Notes under the pieces: model-generated | Told to the model about the DNA's origin: nothing | The model's database searches: none | The model's input: only the letters and a program-made list of their open reading frames with translations | Shown: piece after piece, positions 62,201-64,000 of the stretch | Position numbering within the stretch: position 1 is the first letter of the stretch | How the letters are laid out: each line of letters starts with the position of its first letter | NCBI RefSeq assembly: GCF_019059575.1 | Contig: NW_024881832.1 | Span: forward strand, 186,001-250,000 | DNA: 64,000 bases | Reading direction: 5' to 3' | Source: Amphibalanus amphitrite | Lineage: Eukaryota; Arthropoda; Thecostraca; Balanomorpha; Balanidae | Program-made: the position numbers and the translations under genes

Positions 62201-63755
62201 TTATAGGTAGATAGTCGTGTGTAAAGTCTGACCACGTTTTAAGGCAAGCAGAGTACCTACTGCCGCTCATGGGCATTGTGGGCTGTTCACTGACTCTCTC
62301 TGACGTCTACCCTGTTCTCCCTCCTACAGAGTATCCGCGCGGCGATGGACGCGCTGGAGCCACGCGTCTCGGAGCTTCTCACCGACCTGGGCTCGCTGAC
62401 CTCCGCTGACTCGGCGCAGCGGCAGATGGCGCAGCGGGCGGCCGACAAGCTGCGCGACGACTGGCGCCGGCTGCAGCAGGGCTATCAGGAGAGGCACAGG
62501 TGAGGAGGAGAAGAAGAGATACACGTATGGCTACGGTAGACACACTAGACAGAAGAGGCACAGGTAGAGAAGGGATACCAGGGGCAGTATTGGTGGGCGG
62601 AGAATGAGAGGTGCGGCAAGGGAGCAGGGAATACTGGAAGTGGCGCAGCGGTAGACAGAAGCAGCGGTAGACAGGAGAGGCACAGGCACAGGAGGCACAG
62701 GAGGCACAAAGGAGCTGGGATATGTCTTCGGTCCATGAACGGAAAATGTGTGTAAGGGGTGGACAGATACGGAGGAGATGAATGTCAGATCTCAGGTCAG
62801 GACAACCATTCACCTCTCAGCGGTTGTTACGATCGCTATCAGAAGTTGAACCTACTGAACCGTCTCAGAGATGGCGCTGTCAGACCAGAGTCTGGGCTCC
62901 CACTGAGACGATCATCTTGTGATGGCCGACCATATCCGCTGATATGACCGCGGGGATCTGAGTGTTAGAGTTATACGCAGGGTCGTCGCGCTCGACTGCC
63001 GTGTGGTTATATGGGGTGGGCCGCCACCATCCGGTAGTGTCCCCATGTGGCCAAACTAAGCGGACATTTCTGTGTCGGGTGGGTCACGGTAGCCAGCCCT
63101 CTCAAACTGTCACTCCACCGTTCCGTGCTTCTATCCTCAGGATACTGAAATCCTTCTCCTCCACGCCGCAACCTCCCTCCGGGCTGGACAGGCAACTTTA
63201 TCTCATGCGGGCTGCTCCCTTGGAGCGGCACCGCTGCTCCCGAGGGAGCGCACCCTGTAGCCGGGTGCAGTGAGTGCCTTGGGGCTGGGTGGCCTGTCCT
63301 ATGGACGGGCTCAGCCCCGGCGACTCACTAGGGTGCCTGCCCAGACCAATGTCTCCCCCTATATGCTATCATCCTTCCGGCTCTGAAATGGTCACAATTG
63401 ACCGAAAGGGCCTAACCCAACAAAACAAACAAACAAAATCAAACTGCCGCCGCGAATTTTAAACACCTACTTTAAGGTTTGCTGGAGATGTTGAATACAT
63501 GTTGTCAATTTGCATGACAGTAGTGTCCCGTTTTCCCCTGCCCCGACCCTTCTGACCGCCATATTCTATCCGCAGCAACATGGCCCGGTGCCGGGAGACG
63601 TGGCGACTGCTGCAGGACAACATGCACGAGTTCGGTCAATGGCTGGTCACTGCCGAGGCGCGTATTGCCGAGACCCGCTCCCTGGGCACGGCAGAGATCC
63701 CGCAGCTGCGCGCCGCACAGAAGGAGCTCGAGAAACAGGTCACCATCAAACACAA
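20167..63755 (+). CDS. Dys: Dystrophin gene, partial (35 internal coding exons, introns included)
   Basis: Dystrophin links cortical F-actin through its N-terminal CH domains to the membrane dystroglycan complex and acts at the muscle sarcolemma and at synapses. Here 35 plus-strand exons join without any phase conflict into about 2,608 residues: CH1 (1-88), CH2 (89 to about 215), a short hinge 1 (about 215-245), then spectrin repeats to 2608 with a low-complexity insertion at about 1632-2240. Orthology to dystrophin/utrophin rather than spectrin or alpha-actinin rests on diagnostic stretches: [40 protein letters not shown], the [13 protein letters not shown] start of repeat 1, [13 protein letters not shown], and [17 protein letters not shown] in the mid rod. 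The first exon (start codon plus the QKKTFTKW-type segment) and the WW/EF-hand/ZZ end are not found, so the gene extends past this model at both ends. Between CH2 and repeat 1 an exon could have been missed. Confidence 0.93.
20600..20770 (+). CDS. Dys: Dystrophin exon 2: second half of CH1
   Basis: Residues 32-88, starting [20 protein letters not shown] and ending in the very conserved [22 protein letters not shown] region of CH1. It carries the main actin-contacting helices of the family. The acceptor is ctcacag and the donor gtcagc; 171 nt, phase 0-0. Human dystrophin splits this stretch between two exons, so the exon looks like a fusion relative to vertebrates. Confidence 0.95.
21093..21439. 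other. Segment flanked by a 12-bp direct repeat, possible insertion
   Basis: ACAGGGGCACAG occurs at 21093-21104 and 21428-21439, in the intron between exons 2 and 3. The block between contains several TTTTCCACTC-like motifs on alternating strands. It could be a target-site duplication around an unknown element or chance. Confidence 0.35.
22013..22102 (+). CDS. Dys: Dystrophin exon 3: CH1-CH2 linker and start of CH2
   Basis: Residues 89-118, [20 protein letters not shown] then [10 protein letters not shown], matching the human VKNVMKNIMAGLQQTNSEK segment. The acceptor is tgtccacag and the donor gtacgt; 90 nt, phase 0-0. The upstream 1.2-kb intron contains a direct 12-bp repeat flanking a unique block (see 21093-21439). 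Confidence 0.93.
22730..22928 (+). CDS. Dys: Dystrophin exon 4: core of CH2
   Basis: Residues 119-185: [20 protein letters not shown], then [14 protein letters not shown], ending at RLLDPE. This is the signature CH2 motif. The acceptor is ctccgccag and the donor gtaggc, leaving a single G of the next codon (phase 1). 199 nt. Confidence 0.95.
23221..23277 (+). repeat. 31-bp tandem duplication of exon 5 acceptor region
   Basis: gctgacctgcacccctctgt then ccacaaac (from 23221) is followed by gctgaccccaccccgtctgt then ccacag|ac (from 23252). The upstream copy has AA in place of the acceptor AG and so is dead as a splice site. Confidence 0.75.
23278..23411 (+). CDS. Dys: Dystrophin exon 5: end of CH2 and start of hinge 1
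   Basis: Completes the split codon (G|AC) and encodes [20 protein letters not shown], then [17 protein letters not shown] and a proline/arginine-rich tail PPLPRRQ. CH2 ends around QVLP. The acceptor is tctgtccacag, preceded by a degenerate tandem copy whose AG is AA. The donor is gtgcgc. 134 nt, ending in phase 0. Confidence 0.94.
23575..23790. repeat. Degenerate CTGTGA-type repeats in intron 5
   Basis: ACTGTGA, TCTGTGA and TGAGCTGTGGGCTGTGAATG recur irregularly. No coding signal. Confidence 0.6.
24362..24550 (+). CDS. Dys: Dystrophin exon 6: hinge 1 and start of spectrin repeat 1
   Basis: Residues 230-292. A short low-complexity piece ([18 protein letters not shown]) precedes [18 protein letters not shown], equivalent to human RYQTALEEVLSWLLSA at the start of rod repeat 1, and the exon ends at RFKAHE (human QFHTHE). 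The acceptor is tccggcag. The donor gtgtgg is weak. 189 nt, phase 0-0. Hinge 1 is only about 35 residues here, roughly half the human length. Confidence 0.9.
24774..24973 (+). repeat. Repeated acceptor context upstream of exon 7
   Basis: The context ACCGG(C/T)TG(T/C)(G/A)CC followed by a C-rich stretch and (C/T)AG occurs three times, ending at 24800 (ccgcag), 24890 (ccgtag) and 24973 (the true acceptor cccgcag). Spacing is 90 and 83 nt. The copies are imperfect, so duplication is inferred. Confidence 0.6.
24974..25152 (+). CDS. Dys: Dystrophin exon 7: spectrin repeat 1 to 2
   Basis: Residues 293-352, [20 protein letters not shown], then an E-rich helix and [18 protein letters not shown]. It aligns with human GYMMDLTAHQ through LNSRWECLRVASMEKQ. 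The acceptor is ctcccgcag, with two imperfect upstream copies of the same acceptor context (24774-24800 and 24867-24890). The donor is gtgagt, leaving CA (phase 2). 179 nt. Confidence 0.93.
25319..25600 (+). repeat. Tandem array of exon 8 acceptor plus exon start (about 57-bp unit, 5 copies)
   Basis: The unit ccccag then actgcagtcccgtctggccc then aggtgcagctct plus about 18 nt of pyrimidine-rich intron repeats with AG dinucleotides at 25324, 25381, 25440, 25497 and 25554; spacings are 57, 59, 57 and 57. Only the last copy continues into the exon. In each of the four upstream copies the reading frame [10 protein letters not shown] is followed at once by TAA or TGA, so use of a decoy acceptor would terminate the protein. 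Confidence 0.92.
25556..25788 (+). CDS. Dys: Dystrophin exon 8: spectrin repeat 2
   Basis: CA|A CTG CAG restores the frame. Encodes [20 protein letters not shown], then [14 protein letters not shown] and [15 protein letters not shown], matching human GPDLEDLKRQVQQH and MVVVVDESSGD. The acceptor is ccccag and is the last of five tandem copies of acceptor plus exon start. The donor is gtaagg (phase 1). 233 nt. Confidence 0.93.
26007..26305 (+). CDS. Dys: Dystrophin exon 9: spectrin repeats 2 to 3
   Basis: Residues to 529: [20 protein letters not shown], then [18 protein letters not shown] and [19 protein letters not shown], ending NQLQ. It aligns with human LEEQLKVLGDRWANICRW and LLKWQRLTEEQ. 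Acceptor choice matters: ctgtag at 26001-26006 keeps the frame after the phase-1 exon 8, whereas the stronger-looking tgtgcag ending at 26029 would put TGA in frame after three codons. Donor gtgggt; 299 nt. Confidence 0.87.
26496..26678 (+). CDS. Dys: Dystrophin exon 10: spectrin repeat 3
   Basis: Residues 530-590, [20 protein letters not shown] through [20 protein letters not shown]. The RWDCLVQ end matches human RCWDNLVQKL at the end of repeat 3. The acceptor is gtcttcag and the donor gtaagt; 183 nt, phase 0-0. Confidence 0.93.
27099..27644 (+). CDS. Dys: Dystrophin exon 11: hinge 2-like linker and spectrin repeat 4
   Basis: Residues 591-772. A basic, low-complexity linker ([19 protein letters not shown]) sits where vertebrate hinge 2 has a PPPQKKRQ segment. 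It is followed by [40 protein letters not shown] and further heptad-rich helix to LAACK. The acceptor is cccgacag and the donor gtgagc; 546 nt, phase 0-0, the second-largest coding exon here. The frame is also open upstream of the acceptor, so the splice site rests on the AG and the phase match. Confidence 0.88.
28069..28220 (+). CDS. Dys: Dystrophin exon 12: rod
   Basis: Starts residue 773: [20 protein letters not shown], then [20 protein letters not shown] and KWETVMN. A spectrin-repeat helix with the conserved W near the end of the third helix. The acceptor is catcacag and the donor gtgagt, leaving AA (phase 2); 152 nt. Confidence 0.91.
28405..28579 (+). CDS. Dys: Dystrophin exon 13: rod
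   Basis: AA|G gives K, then [20 protein letters not shown] and [19 protein letters not shown] to QLDRYK. W in helix A (SGWVAELHD) is typical of spectrin repeats. The acceptor is ccgccag and the donor gtgagt; 175 nt, ending phase 0. An imperfect copy of the exon's last 20 or so bases lies about 50 nt downstream. Confidence 0.91.
28600..28640 (+). repeat. Decoy copy of exon 13 3' edge
   Basis: The exon end CAGCTCGACAGGTATAAG|gtgagt is echoed at about 28615-28640 as CAGCTCGACGGGTACAAG|ctgagg. The donor GT is CT in the copy, so it is not a usable site. This is consistent with a local duplication that has since decayed. Confidence 0.7.
28771..29980. mobile_element. TTAA-type piggyBac-like element in intron 13
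   Basis: Begins TTAACCCTCGCGGGCCCGGG and ends CCCGGGCCCGGCCGGGTTAA. G-run/CGTTTTTCG/C-run hairpins sit at both ends. 1,210 bp, non-coding, rich in AGGTCA/TGACCT. Nearly identical, in inverted orientation, to 43303-44503. Confidence 0.92.
30039..30213 (+). CDS. Dys: Dystrophin exon 14: rod
   Basis: Starts residue 882: [20 protein letters not shown], then [20 protein letters not shown] to KLEQ. The LNQRW motif marks the third helix of a spectrin repeat. The acceptor is tgctccag, only 58 nt after the end of a TTAA-type element. The donor gtgaga leaves G (phase 1); 175 nt. Confidence 0.92.
30628..30764 (+). CDS. Dys: Dystrophin exon 15: rod
   Basis: G|CC gives A, then [20 protein letters not shown] and [20 protein letters not shown] to QSD. 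The acceptor is gttttgcag and the donor gtaagc; 137 nt, ending phase 0. [12 protein letters not shown] is the W-containing first helix of a repeat. Confidence 0.92.
31056..31262 (+). CDS. Dys: Dystrophin exon 16: rod
   Basis: Residues 986-1054, [20 protein letters not shown], then [20 protein letters not shown] to VDDCKQ. Heptad-rich helices with no proline breaks. The acceptor is tgcgcag and the donor gtacgt; 207 nt, phase 0-0. Confidence 0.9.
31452..31626 (+). CDS. Dys: Dystrophin exon 17: rod
   Basis: Starts residue 1055: [20 protein letters not shown], then [20 protein letters not shown] to EQLSKQ. The acceptor is tggcggcag and the donor gtcagt, leaving G (phase 1); 175 nt. Confidence 0.88.
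31852..31962 (+). CDS. Dys: Dystrophin exon 18: rod
   Basis: G|CG gives A, then [20 protein letters not shown] and [14 protein letters not shown]. This exon is not visible as a long open frame because its phase differs from the surrounding intron sequence; it was placed by splice sites and phase. The acceptor is atcccacag and the donor gtgagt, leaving A (phase 1). 111 nt. Confidence 0.82.
32412..33338. mobile_element. TTAA-type piggyBac-like element in intron 18
   Basis: The left end TTAACCCTCGCCCGCACATG is the reverse complement of the right end CATGTGCGGGCGAGGATTAA with one mismatch. G-run/TGGTTGCCA/C-run hairpins lie at both ends. 927 bp, non-coding, with TGACCT motifs and a short CA-rich stretch. 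Confidence 0.93.
33747..33850 (+). CDS. Dys: Dystrophin exon 19: rod
   Basis: A|AG gives K, then [20 protein letters not shown] and [25 protein letters not shown] is a repeat helix A with its conserved W. The acceptor is ctctggcag and the donor gtaagg; 104 nt, ending phase 0. The upstream intron carries the 927-bp TTAA element at 32412-33338. Confidence 0.87.
34215..34367 (+). CDS. Dys: Dystrophin exon 20: rod
   Basis: Residues 1185-1235: [20 protein letters not shown], then [19 protein letters not shown] and [17 protein letters not shown] is helix C of a repeat. The acceptor is gtgtctcag and the donor gtcagt; 153 nt, phase 0-0. Confidence 0.91.
35102..35135. repeat. Perfect 34-bp palindrome
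   Basis: TCACAGATAACAGTAGT is followed directly by its exact reverse complement, with no loop. A direct repeat GATATTGTCA flanks it (about 35094-35103 and 35134-35143). It lies in the intron between exons 20 and 21. Confidence 0.95.
35630..35779 (+). CDS. Dys: Dystrophin exon 21: rod
   Basis: Residues 1236-1285, [20 protein letters not shown], then [20 protein letters not shown] to [16 protein letters not shown] is helix A of the next repeat. The acceptor is ggccggcag, a purine/GC-rich and therefore weak context. The donor is gtacgg. 150 nt, phase 0-0. Confidence 0.84.
35780..37380. other. Intron 21, left part: nothing recognised
   Basis: Open frames here (for example 36560-36841 and 37019-37270) are F/L-rich translations of AT-rich intron without any recognisable domain. 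Confidence 0.5.
37381..38642. mobile_element. TTAA-type piggyBac-like element in intron 21, with inner insertions
   Basis: The left end TTAACCCTATTAGTGGCAG is an exact reverse complement of the right end CTGCCACTAATAGGGTTAA. The terminal motif TATTAGTGGCAGG is repeated once more inside the left end. 1,262 bp. The body includes a second G/C hairpin remnant near 37690-37730, probably composite. Confidence 0.92.
38080..38302. mobile_element. Small inverted-repeat element nested in the intron 21 element
   Basis: ATAGGCGGAT near 38080 is mirrored by ATCCGCCTAT near 38292-38302, with a G run and a C run further inside. About 220 bp, non-coding. Ends are imperfect and no target duplication is defined. 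Confidence 0.5.
38852..38980 (+). CDS. Dys: Dystrophin exon 22: rod
   Basis: Residues 1286-1328, [20 protein letters not shown], then [15 protein letters not shown]. The acceptor is gcgtccag and the donor gtgaga; 129 nt, phase 0-0. It lies 210 nt after the TTAA element ending at 38642. It is too short and lacks the ATG context to stand out as an open frame; placed by splice sites, phase and helix composition. Confidence 0.8.
39262..39435 (+). CDS. Dys: Dystrophin exon 23: rod
   Basis: Residues 1329-1386. [20 protein letters not shown] aligns with human MKFRLFQKPANFEQRLQESK in the mid rod, and the exon ends AQMDSCL (human SQLNHCV). The acceptor is cctccacag and the donor gtgagt; 174 nt, phase 0-0. 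A 41-nt copy of the exon end including its donor lies 118 nt downstream. Confidence 0.94.
39436..39670. repeat. CACTGA-type short tandem repeats in intron 23
   Basis: GACACACTGACACACTGACA-type runs flank the duplicated exon 23 edge on both sides, a likely substrate for the slippage or unequal exchange that duplicated it. Confidence 0.85.
39512..39560 (+). repeat. Duplicate of exon 23 3' edge and donor site
   Basis: GACCGGCCCGA(A/G)GGCATCC followed by AGGCGCAGATGGACAGCTGT and T/CTG|gtgagt repeats the end of exon 23 at an offset of 118 nt with about two differences. The donor is intact. The gap is filled with CACTGA-type short repeats. Extending exon 23 to this donor would meet an in-frame TGA. 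Confidence 0.9.
39848..39991 (+). CDS. Dys: Dystrophin exon 24: rod
   Basis: Residues 1387-1434: [40 protein letters not shown] and LKALYNQ. This is the clearest rod match: human reads NLYKSLSEVKSEVEMVIKTG, RQIVQKKQTENPKELDERV and LKLHYNE. The acceptor is ttccgccag and the donor gtgcgt; 144 nt, phase 0-0. Confidence 0.96.
40236..40559 (+). CDS. Dys: Dystrophin exon 25: rod
   Basis: Residues 1435-1542, [40 protein letters not shown] and [20 protein letters not shown]. It continues the human LGAKVTERKQQLEKCLKLSR alignment, then a full helix A and helix C (GWRRL). The acceptor is cccccgcag and the donor gtgagg; 324 nt, phase 0-0. Alanine and arginine are strongly favoured, in line with GC-rich codons. 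Confidence 0.94.
40807..40920 (+). CDS. Dys: Dystrophin exon 26: rod
   Basis: Residues 1543-1580, [20 protein letters not shown] then [27 protein letters not shown] is a repeat helix A. The acceptor is gtcctacag and the donor gtcaga; 114 nt, phase 0-0. Confidence 0.91.
41249..41401 (+). CDS. Dys: Dystrophin exon 27: rod
   Basis: Residues 1581-1631, [48 protein letters not shown] closes a spectrin repeat. The acceptor is tgccctcag and the donor gtcagt; 153 nt, phase 0-0. It is followed by a 7.7-kb intron, one of the two longest in the window. Confidence 0.92.
41402..43302. other. Intron 27, left part, including GTCCGTCCACC-type minisatellite
   Basis: GGTTCACA repeats occur at about 41455-41580, and a minisatellite of CCGTCCACCGTCCGTC(A/C)ATC units lies at about 42785-43022. 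The rest shows no coding signal. Confidence 0.6.
43303..44503. mobile_element. TTAA-type piggyBac-like element in intron 27 (inverted twin of 28771-29980)
   Basis: Begins TTAACCCGGCCGGGCCCGGG and ends CCCGGGCCCGCGAGGGTTAA. 1,201 bp. Read in reverse it follows the 28771-29980 copy closely along its whole length. It includes TCAAGGTCA-type extended half-sites near 43646-43664. Confidence 0.92.
45092..45309. repeat. Long hairpin (218 bp, about 100-bp arms)
   Basis: GTACAGTCTGTCTTAAAAGT then ACCGCGCAAAGTGACGGTGG, ATCC, and TCAAGCCTGACCGA are mirrored with a single mismatch at the outer arm. The inner arm (CTGCTATAATTTGAAAGTCA) pairs less perfectly. No identified target duplication. It could be a MITE or a structured RNA locus. 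Confidence 0.88.
45700..49059. other. CpG-rich tract before exon 28, possible promoter region
   Basis: From about 45.7 to 47.8 kb the sequence is strongly G+C-rich with many CpGs. It includes degenerate CAGTGAGG repeats (about 45950-46220). A second GC-rich block begins near 48.37 kb and runs into exon 28. Many open frames on both strands are compositional. A CpG-rich promoter for an isoform starting at exon 28 is possible but unproven. Confidence 0.35.
49060..50655 (+). CDS. Dys: Dystrophin exon 28: giant low-complexity exon within the rod
   Basis: Residues 1632-2163, 1,596 nt, phase 0-0. The first about 60 residues are mixed ([39 protein letters not shown]). The rest is rich in A, P, S and R: a PAPAP run, a helical basic segment ([20 protein letters not shown] then RRRSVERM), a serine run, a class II SH3-type proline motif ([13 protein letters not shown]), and an acidic serine/aspartate tract ([10 protein letters not shown]) near the end that fits casein-kinase-2-type sites. 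There is no spectrin-repeat pattern. The acceptor is gttgtttgcag and the donor gtacgg. The frame is open for 393 nt upstream of the acceptor, so an alternative start within 48.67-49.06 kb is possible. Its place in dystrophin rests on phase, strand and position before exon 29; it may be isoform-specific. Confidence 0.8.
50883..51227 (+). CDS. Dys: Dystrophin exon 29: end of low-complexity insert, return to rod
   Basis: Residues 2164-2278. Begins [20 protein letters not shown] (disordered), contains two related segments ([15 protein letters not shown] and [14 protein letters not shown]), then returns to helix: [20 protein letters not shown] to RRHSEIE. The acceptor is cctaccag and the donor gtgagc; 345 nt, phase 0-0. 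Confidence 0.88.
51658..51828 (+). CDS. Dys: Dystrophin exon 30: rod repeat corresponding to human repeat 19
   Basis: Residues 2279-2335: [57 protein letters not shown]. Human has EIAVQAKQPDVEEILSKG, then VKRKLEDLSSEWKAVNRLL, so the register is clear. The acceptor is gtccaccag and the donor gtaagg; 171 nt, phase 0-0. It is followed by an 8.6-kb intron. Confidence 0.94.
52300..52560. repeat. Degenerate GTCACAGG/GTCAGGTCACA repeats in intron 30
   Basis: Imperfect copies of TCAGGTCACATGGCTACGTT and related 20-30-bp units. Many contain AGGTCA. No coding potential. Confidence 0.75.
54219..54224 (+). promoter_or_regulatory. TATA-like box upstream of candidate internal first exon
   Basis: TATATA in a TATATAG context, followed within about 150 nt by the abrupt onset of CGC-rich sequence (54375-54560). 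It is compatible with an internal promoter for the exon at 54677, but isolated TATA strings are common and there is no direct support. Confidence 0.2.
54677..55084 (+). CDS. Dys: Candidate alternative first exon of a short dystrophin isoform
   Basis: An ATG at 54677 opens [19 protein letters not shown], a run of A/G-rich sequence, then [19 protein letters not shown], and ends [17 protein letters not shown] before gtaggg. It is 408 nt, 136 codons, phase 0, matching the phase-0 acceptor of exon 31. It lies inside the 8.6-kb intron after a CGC-rich tract with many CpGs. Known dystrophin genes have internal promoters with unique first exons (vertebrate Dp260/Dp140/Dp116/Dp71 and Drosophila short forms); applying this here is inference. 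The frame is open from 54290, so ATG codons at 54290 or 54377 (arginine-rich leader) are alternatives. It could also be a chance open frame in GC-rich sequence. Confidence 0.5.
55085..60422. other. Intron between candidate first exon and exon 31
   Basis: Includes minisatellites at about 56400-56680 (GCACGAATCT(A/G)TCAC...GCAGAACC units) and 59060-59420 (GTCCGT(T/C)A...CCGTCAGCG units), a TCTCT-rich tract at 57510-57600, and a CCGCCG run near 58345-58380. No splice-supported exon was recognised. Confidence 0.5.
60423..60557 (+). CDS. Dys: Dystrophin exon 31: rod
   Basis: Residues 2336-2380, [57 protein letters not shown] is a repeat helix A. The acceptor is ctgtttcag and the donor gtactg; 135 nt, phase 0-0. 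Confidence 0.93.
60558..61426. other. Intron 31: nothing recognised
   Basis: Contains a C run near 60668 and TGTCC(T/A)G-rich polypyrimidine sequence before the exon 32 acceptor. Confidence 0.5.
61427..61618 (+). CDS. Dys: Dystrophin exon 32: rod
   Basis: Residues 2381-2444, [64 protein letters not shown] is helix C of a repeat. The acceptor is tcacgcag and the donor gtgaga; 192 nt, phase 0-0. Confidence 0.93.
61952..62095 (+). CDS. Dys: Dystrophin exon 33: rod
   Basis: Residues 2445-2492, [48 protein letters not shown]. The first residues form a short linker between repeats. The acceptor is cctccgacag and the donor gtaaga; 144 nt, phase 0-0. It does not appear as a long frame from an ATG. 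Confidence 0.88.
62330..62499 (+). CDS. Dys: Dystrophin exon 34: rod
   Basis: Starts residue 2493: [20 protein letters not shown], then [35 protein letters not shown] is helix C. The acceptor is tcctacag and the donor gtgagg, leaving AG (phase 2); 170 nt. Downstream intron sequence repeats the exon-end motif GAGGCACAG several times. Confidence 0.92.
62500..62720 (+). repeat. Degenerate repeats echoing the exon 34 edge
   Basis: The exon 34 end GGAGAGGCACAG|gtgagg recurs as AAGAGGCACAG|gtagag (about 62551-62567) and GGAGAGGCACAG|gcacag (about 62675-62692), within AG-rich sequence that also repeats (g)taGACAGAAG. The copies are short, so they may be simple purine-rich drift rather than true duplications. 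Confidence 0.5.
62720..63575. other. Intron 34, remainder: nothing recognised
   Basis: No coding or repeat signal apart from an ACAAA run near 63420-63440. Confidence 0.5.
63576..63755 (+). CDS. Dys: Dystrophin exon 35 (last in window): rod
   Basis: AG|C gives S, then [73 protein letters not shown] is a typical helix A, similar to human IFNQWLTEAEQFL. The acceptor is tatccgcag and the donor gtgagt, leaving AA (phase 2), so the gene continues beyond 64 kb. 180 nt. Confidence 0.94.
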
Positions 63756-64000
63756 GTGAGTGCGCCGTCAGCCGGTTGGCCAGTCACCGCGGTGTTGGCT
63801 TGTAGTTGTGTGGGAAAGGGGGAGGGGTGGAAGCGCAATACATGTCTGACACTCGTTATAGCGCATTGGGATGGCACGAAGCTTGGCCGATTTCGATCTT
63901 GTCGATCGAGTGTATGTACCAGCCTGCTTCTAAGTTCGCGGGCGGCCTGAAGGCTAGGTCAGTGGAAAATTGACACGTTTGTGTCTCGAGATAACCCGTT

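Overview
This is eukaryotic genomic DNA. It shows GT-AG introns, dense microsatellites and nested transposable elements, and no bacterial-style gene packing. The one clear gene is a plus-strand dystrophin orthologue running from about 20.17 kb to 63.76 kb and continuing beyond both ends of what I can resolve. I could place 35 coding exons, phase-consistent from one to the next, encoding about 2,608 residues: tandem calponin-homology (CH) actin-binding domains, a short hinge 1, and a long rod of spectrin repeats. The WW, EF-hand and ZZ region and the true N-terminal exon are not in the window. The compact introns and an insect/crustacean-like gene body suggest an arthropod, and the GC-rich coding sequence with very repeat-rich introns makes a crustacean (perhaps barnacle-like) my best guess. 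The species is an inference only.

Layout. 1-5.7 kb: non-coding sequence with minisatellites, a large CAGA/CGGA array and a GA array. 6-9.2 kb: a fold-back element carrying nested TTAA-type elements and a second hairpin element. 9.53-12.39 kb: a 2.85-kb element with perfect 25-bp inverted ends and TA duplications, itself invaded by a hAT-type element with a GGCTCC array and an 8-bp duplication. 12.4-16.1 kb: mostly featureless. 16.1-18.5 kb: a TTAA-type element split by a 5'-truncated LINE whose 390-codon reverse-transcriptase frame is open. 20.2-23.4 kb: CH1 and CH2 exons. 24.4-41.4 kb: spectrin-repeat exons interrupted by TTAA-type elements at 28.8, 32.4 and 37.4 kb. 41.4-49.1 kb: a long intron with another TTAA element, a 218-bp hairpin and a CpG-rich tract. 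49.1-51.8 kb: a 532-residue low-complexity exon followed by resumption of the rod. 51.8-60.4 kb: a long intron holding a candidate alternative first exon (54.68-55.08 kb). 60.4-63.8 kb: further rod exons.

Three patterns stand out. First, a TTAA-flanked, piggyBac-like non-autonomous family has G-run/C-run hairpins just inside its ends, and its bodies are loaded with AGGTCA/TGACCT half-sites; it has entered the dystrophin locus repeatedly. Second, several dystrophin exon edges have been tandemly duplicated into the adjacent intron, creating decoy splice sites. The clearest case is exon 8, whose acceptor plus exon start occurs five times, the four decoy copies each carrying an in-frame stop. Third, a large disordered exon and a candidate internal first exon suggest isoform diversity. 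All calls come from reading the sequence; no database search was run.
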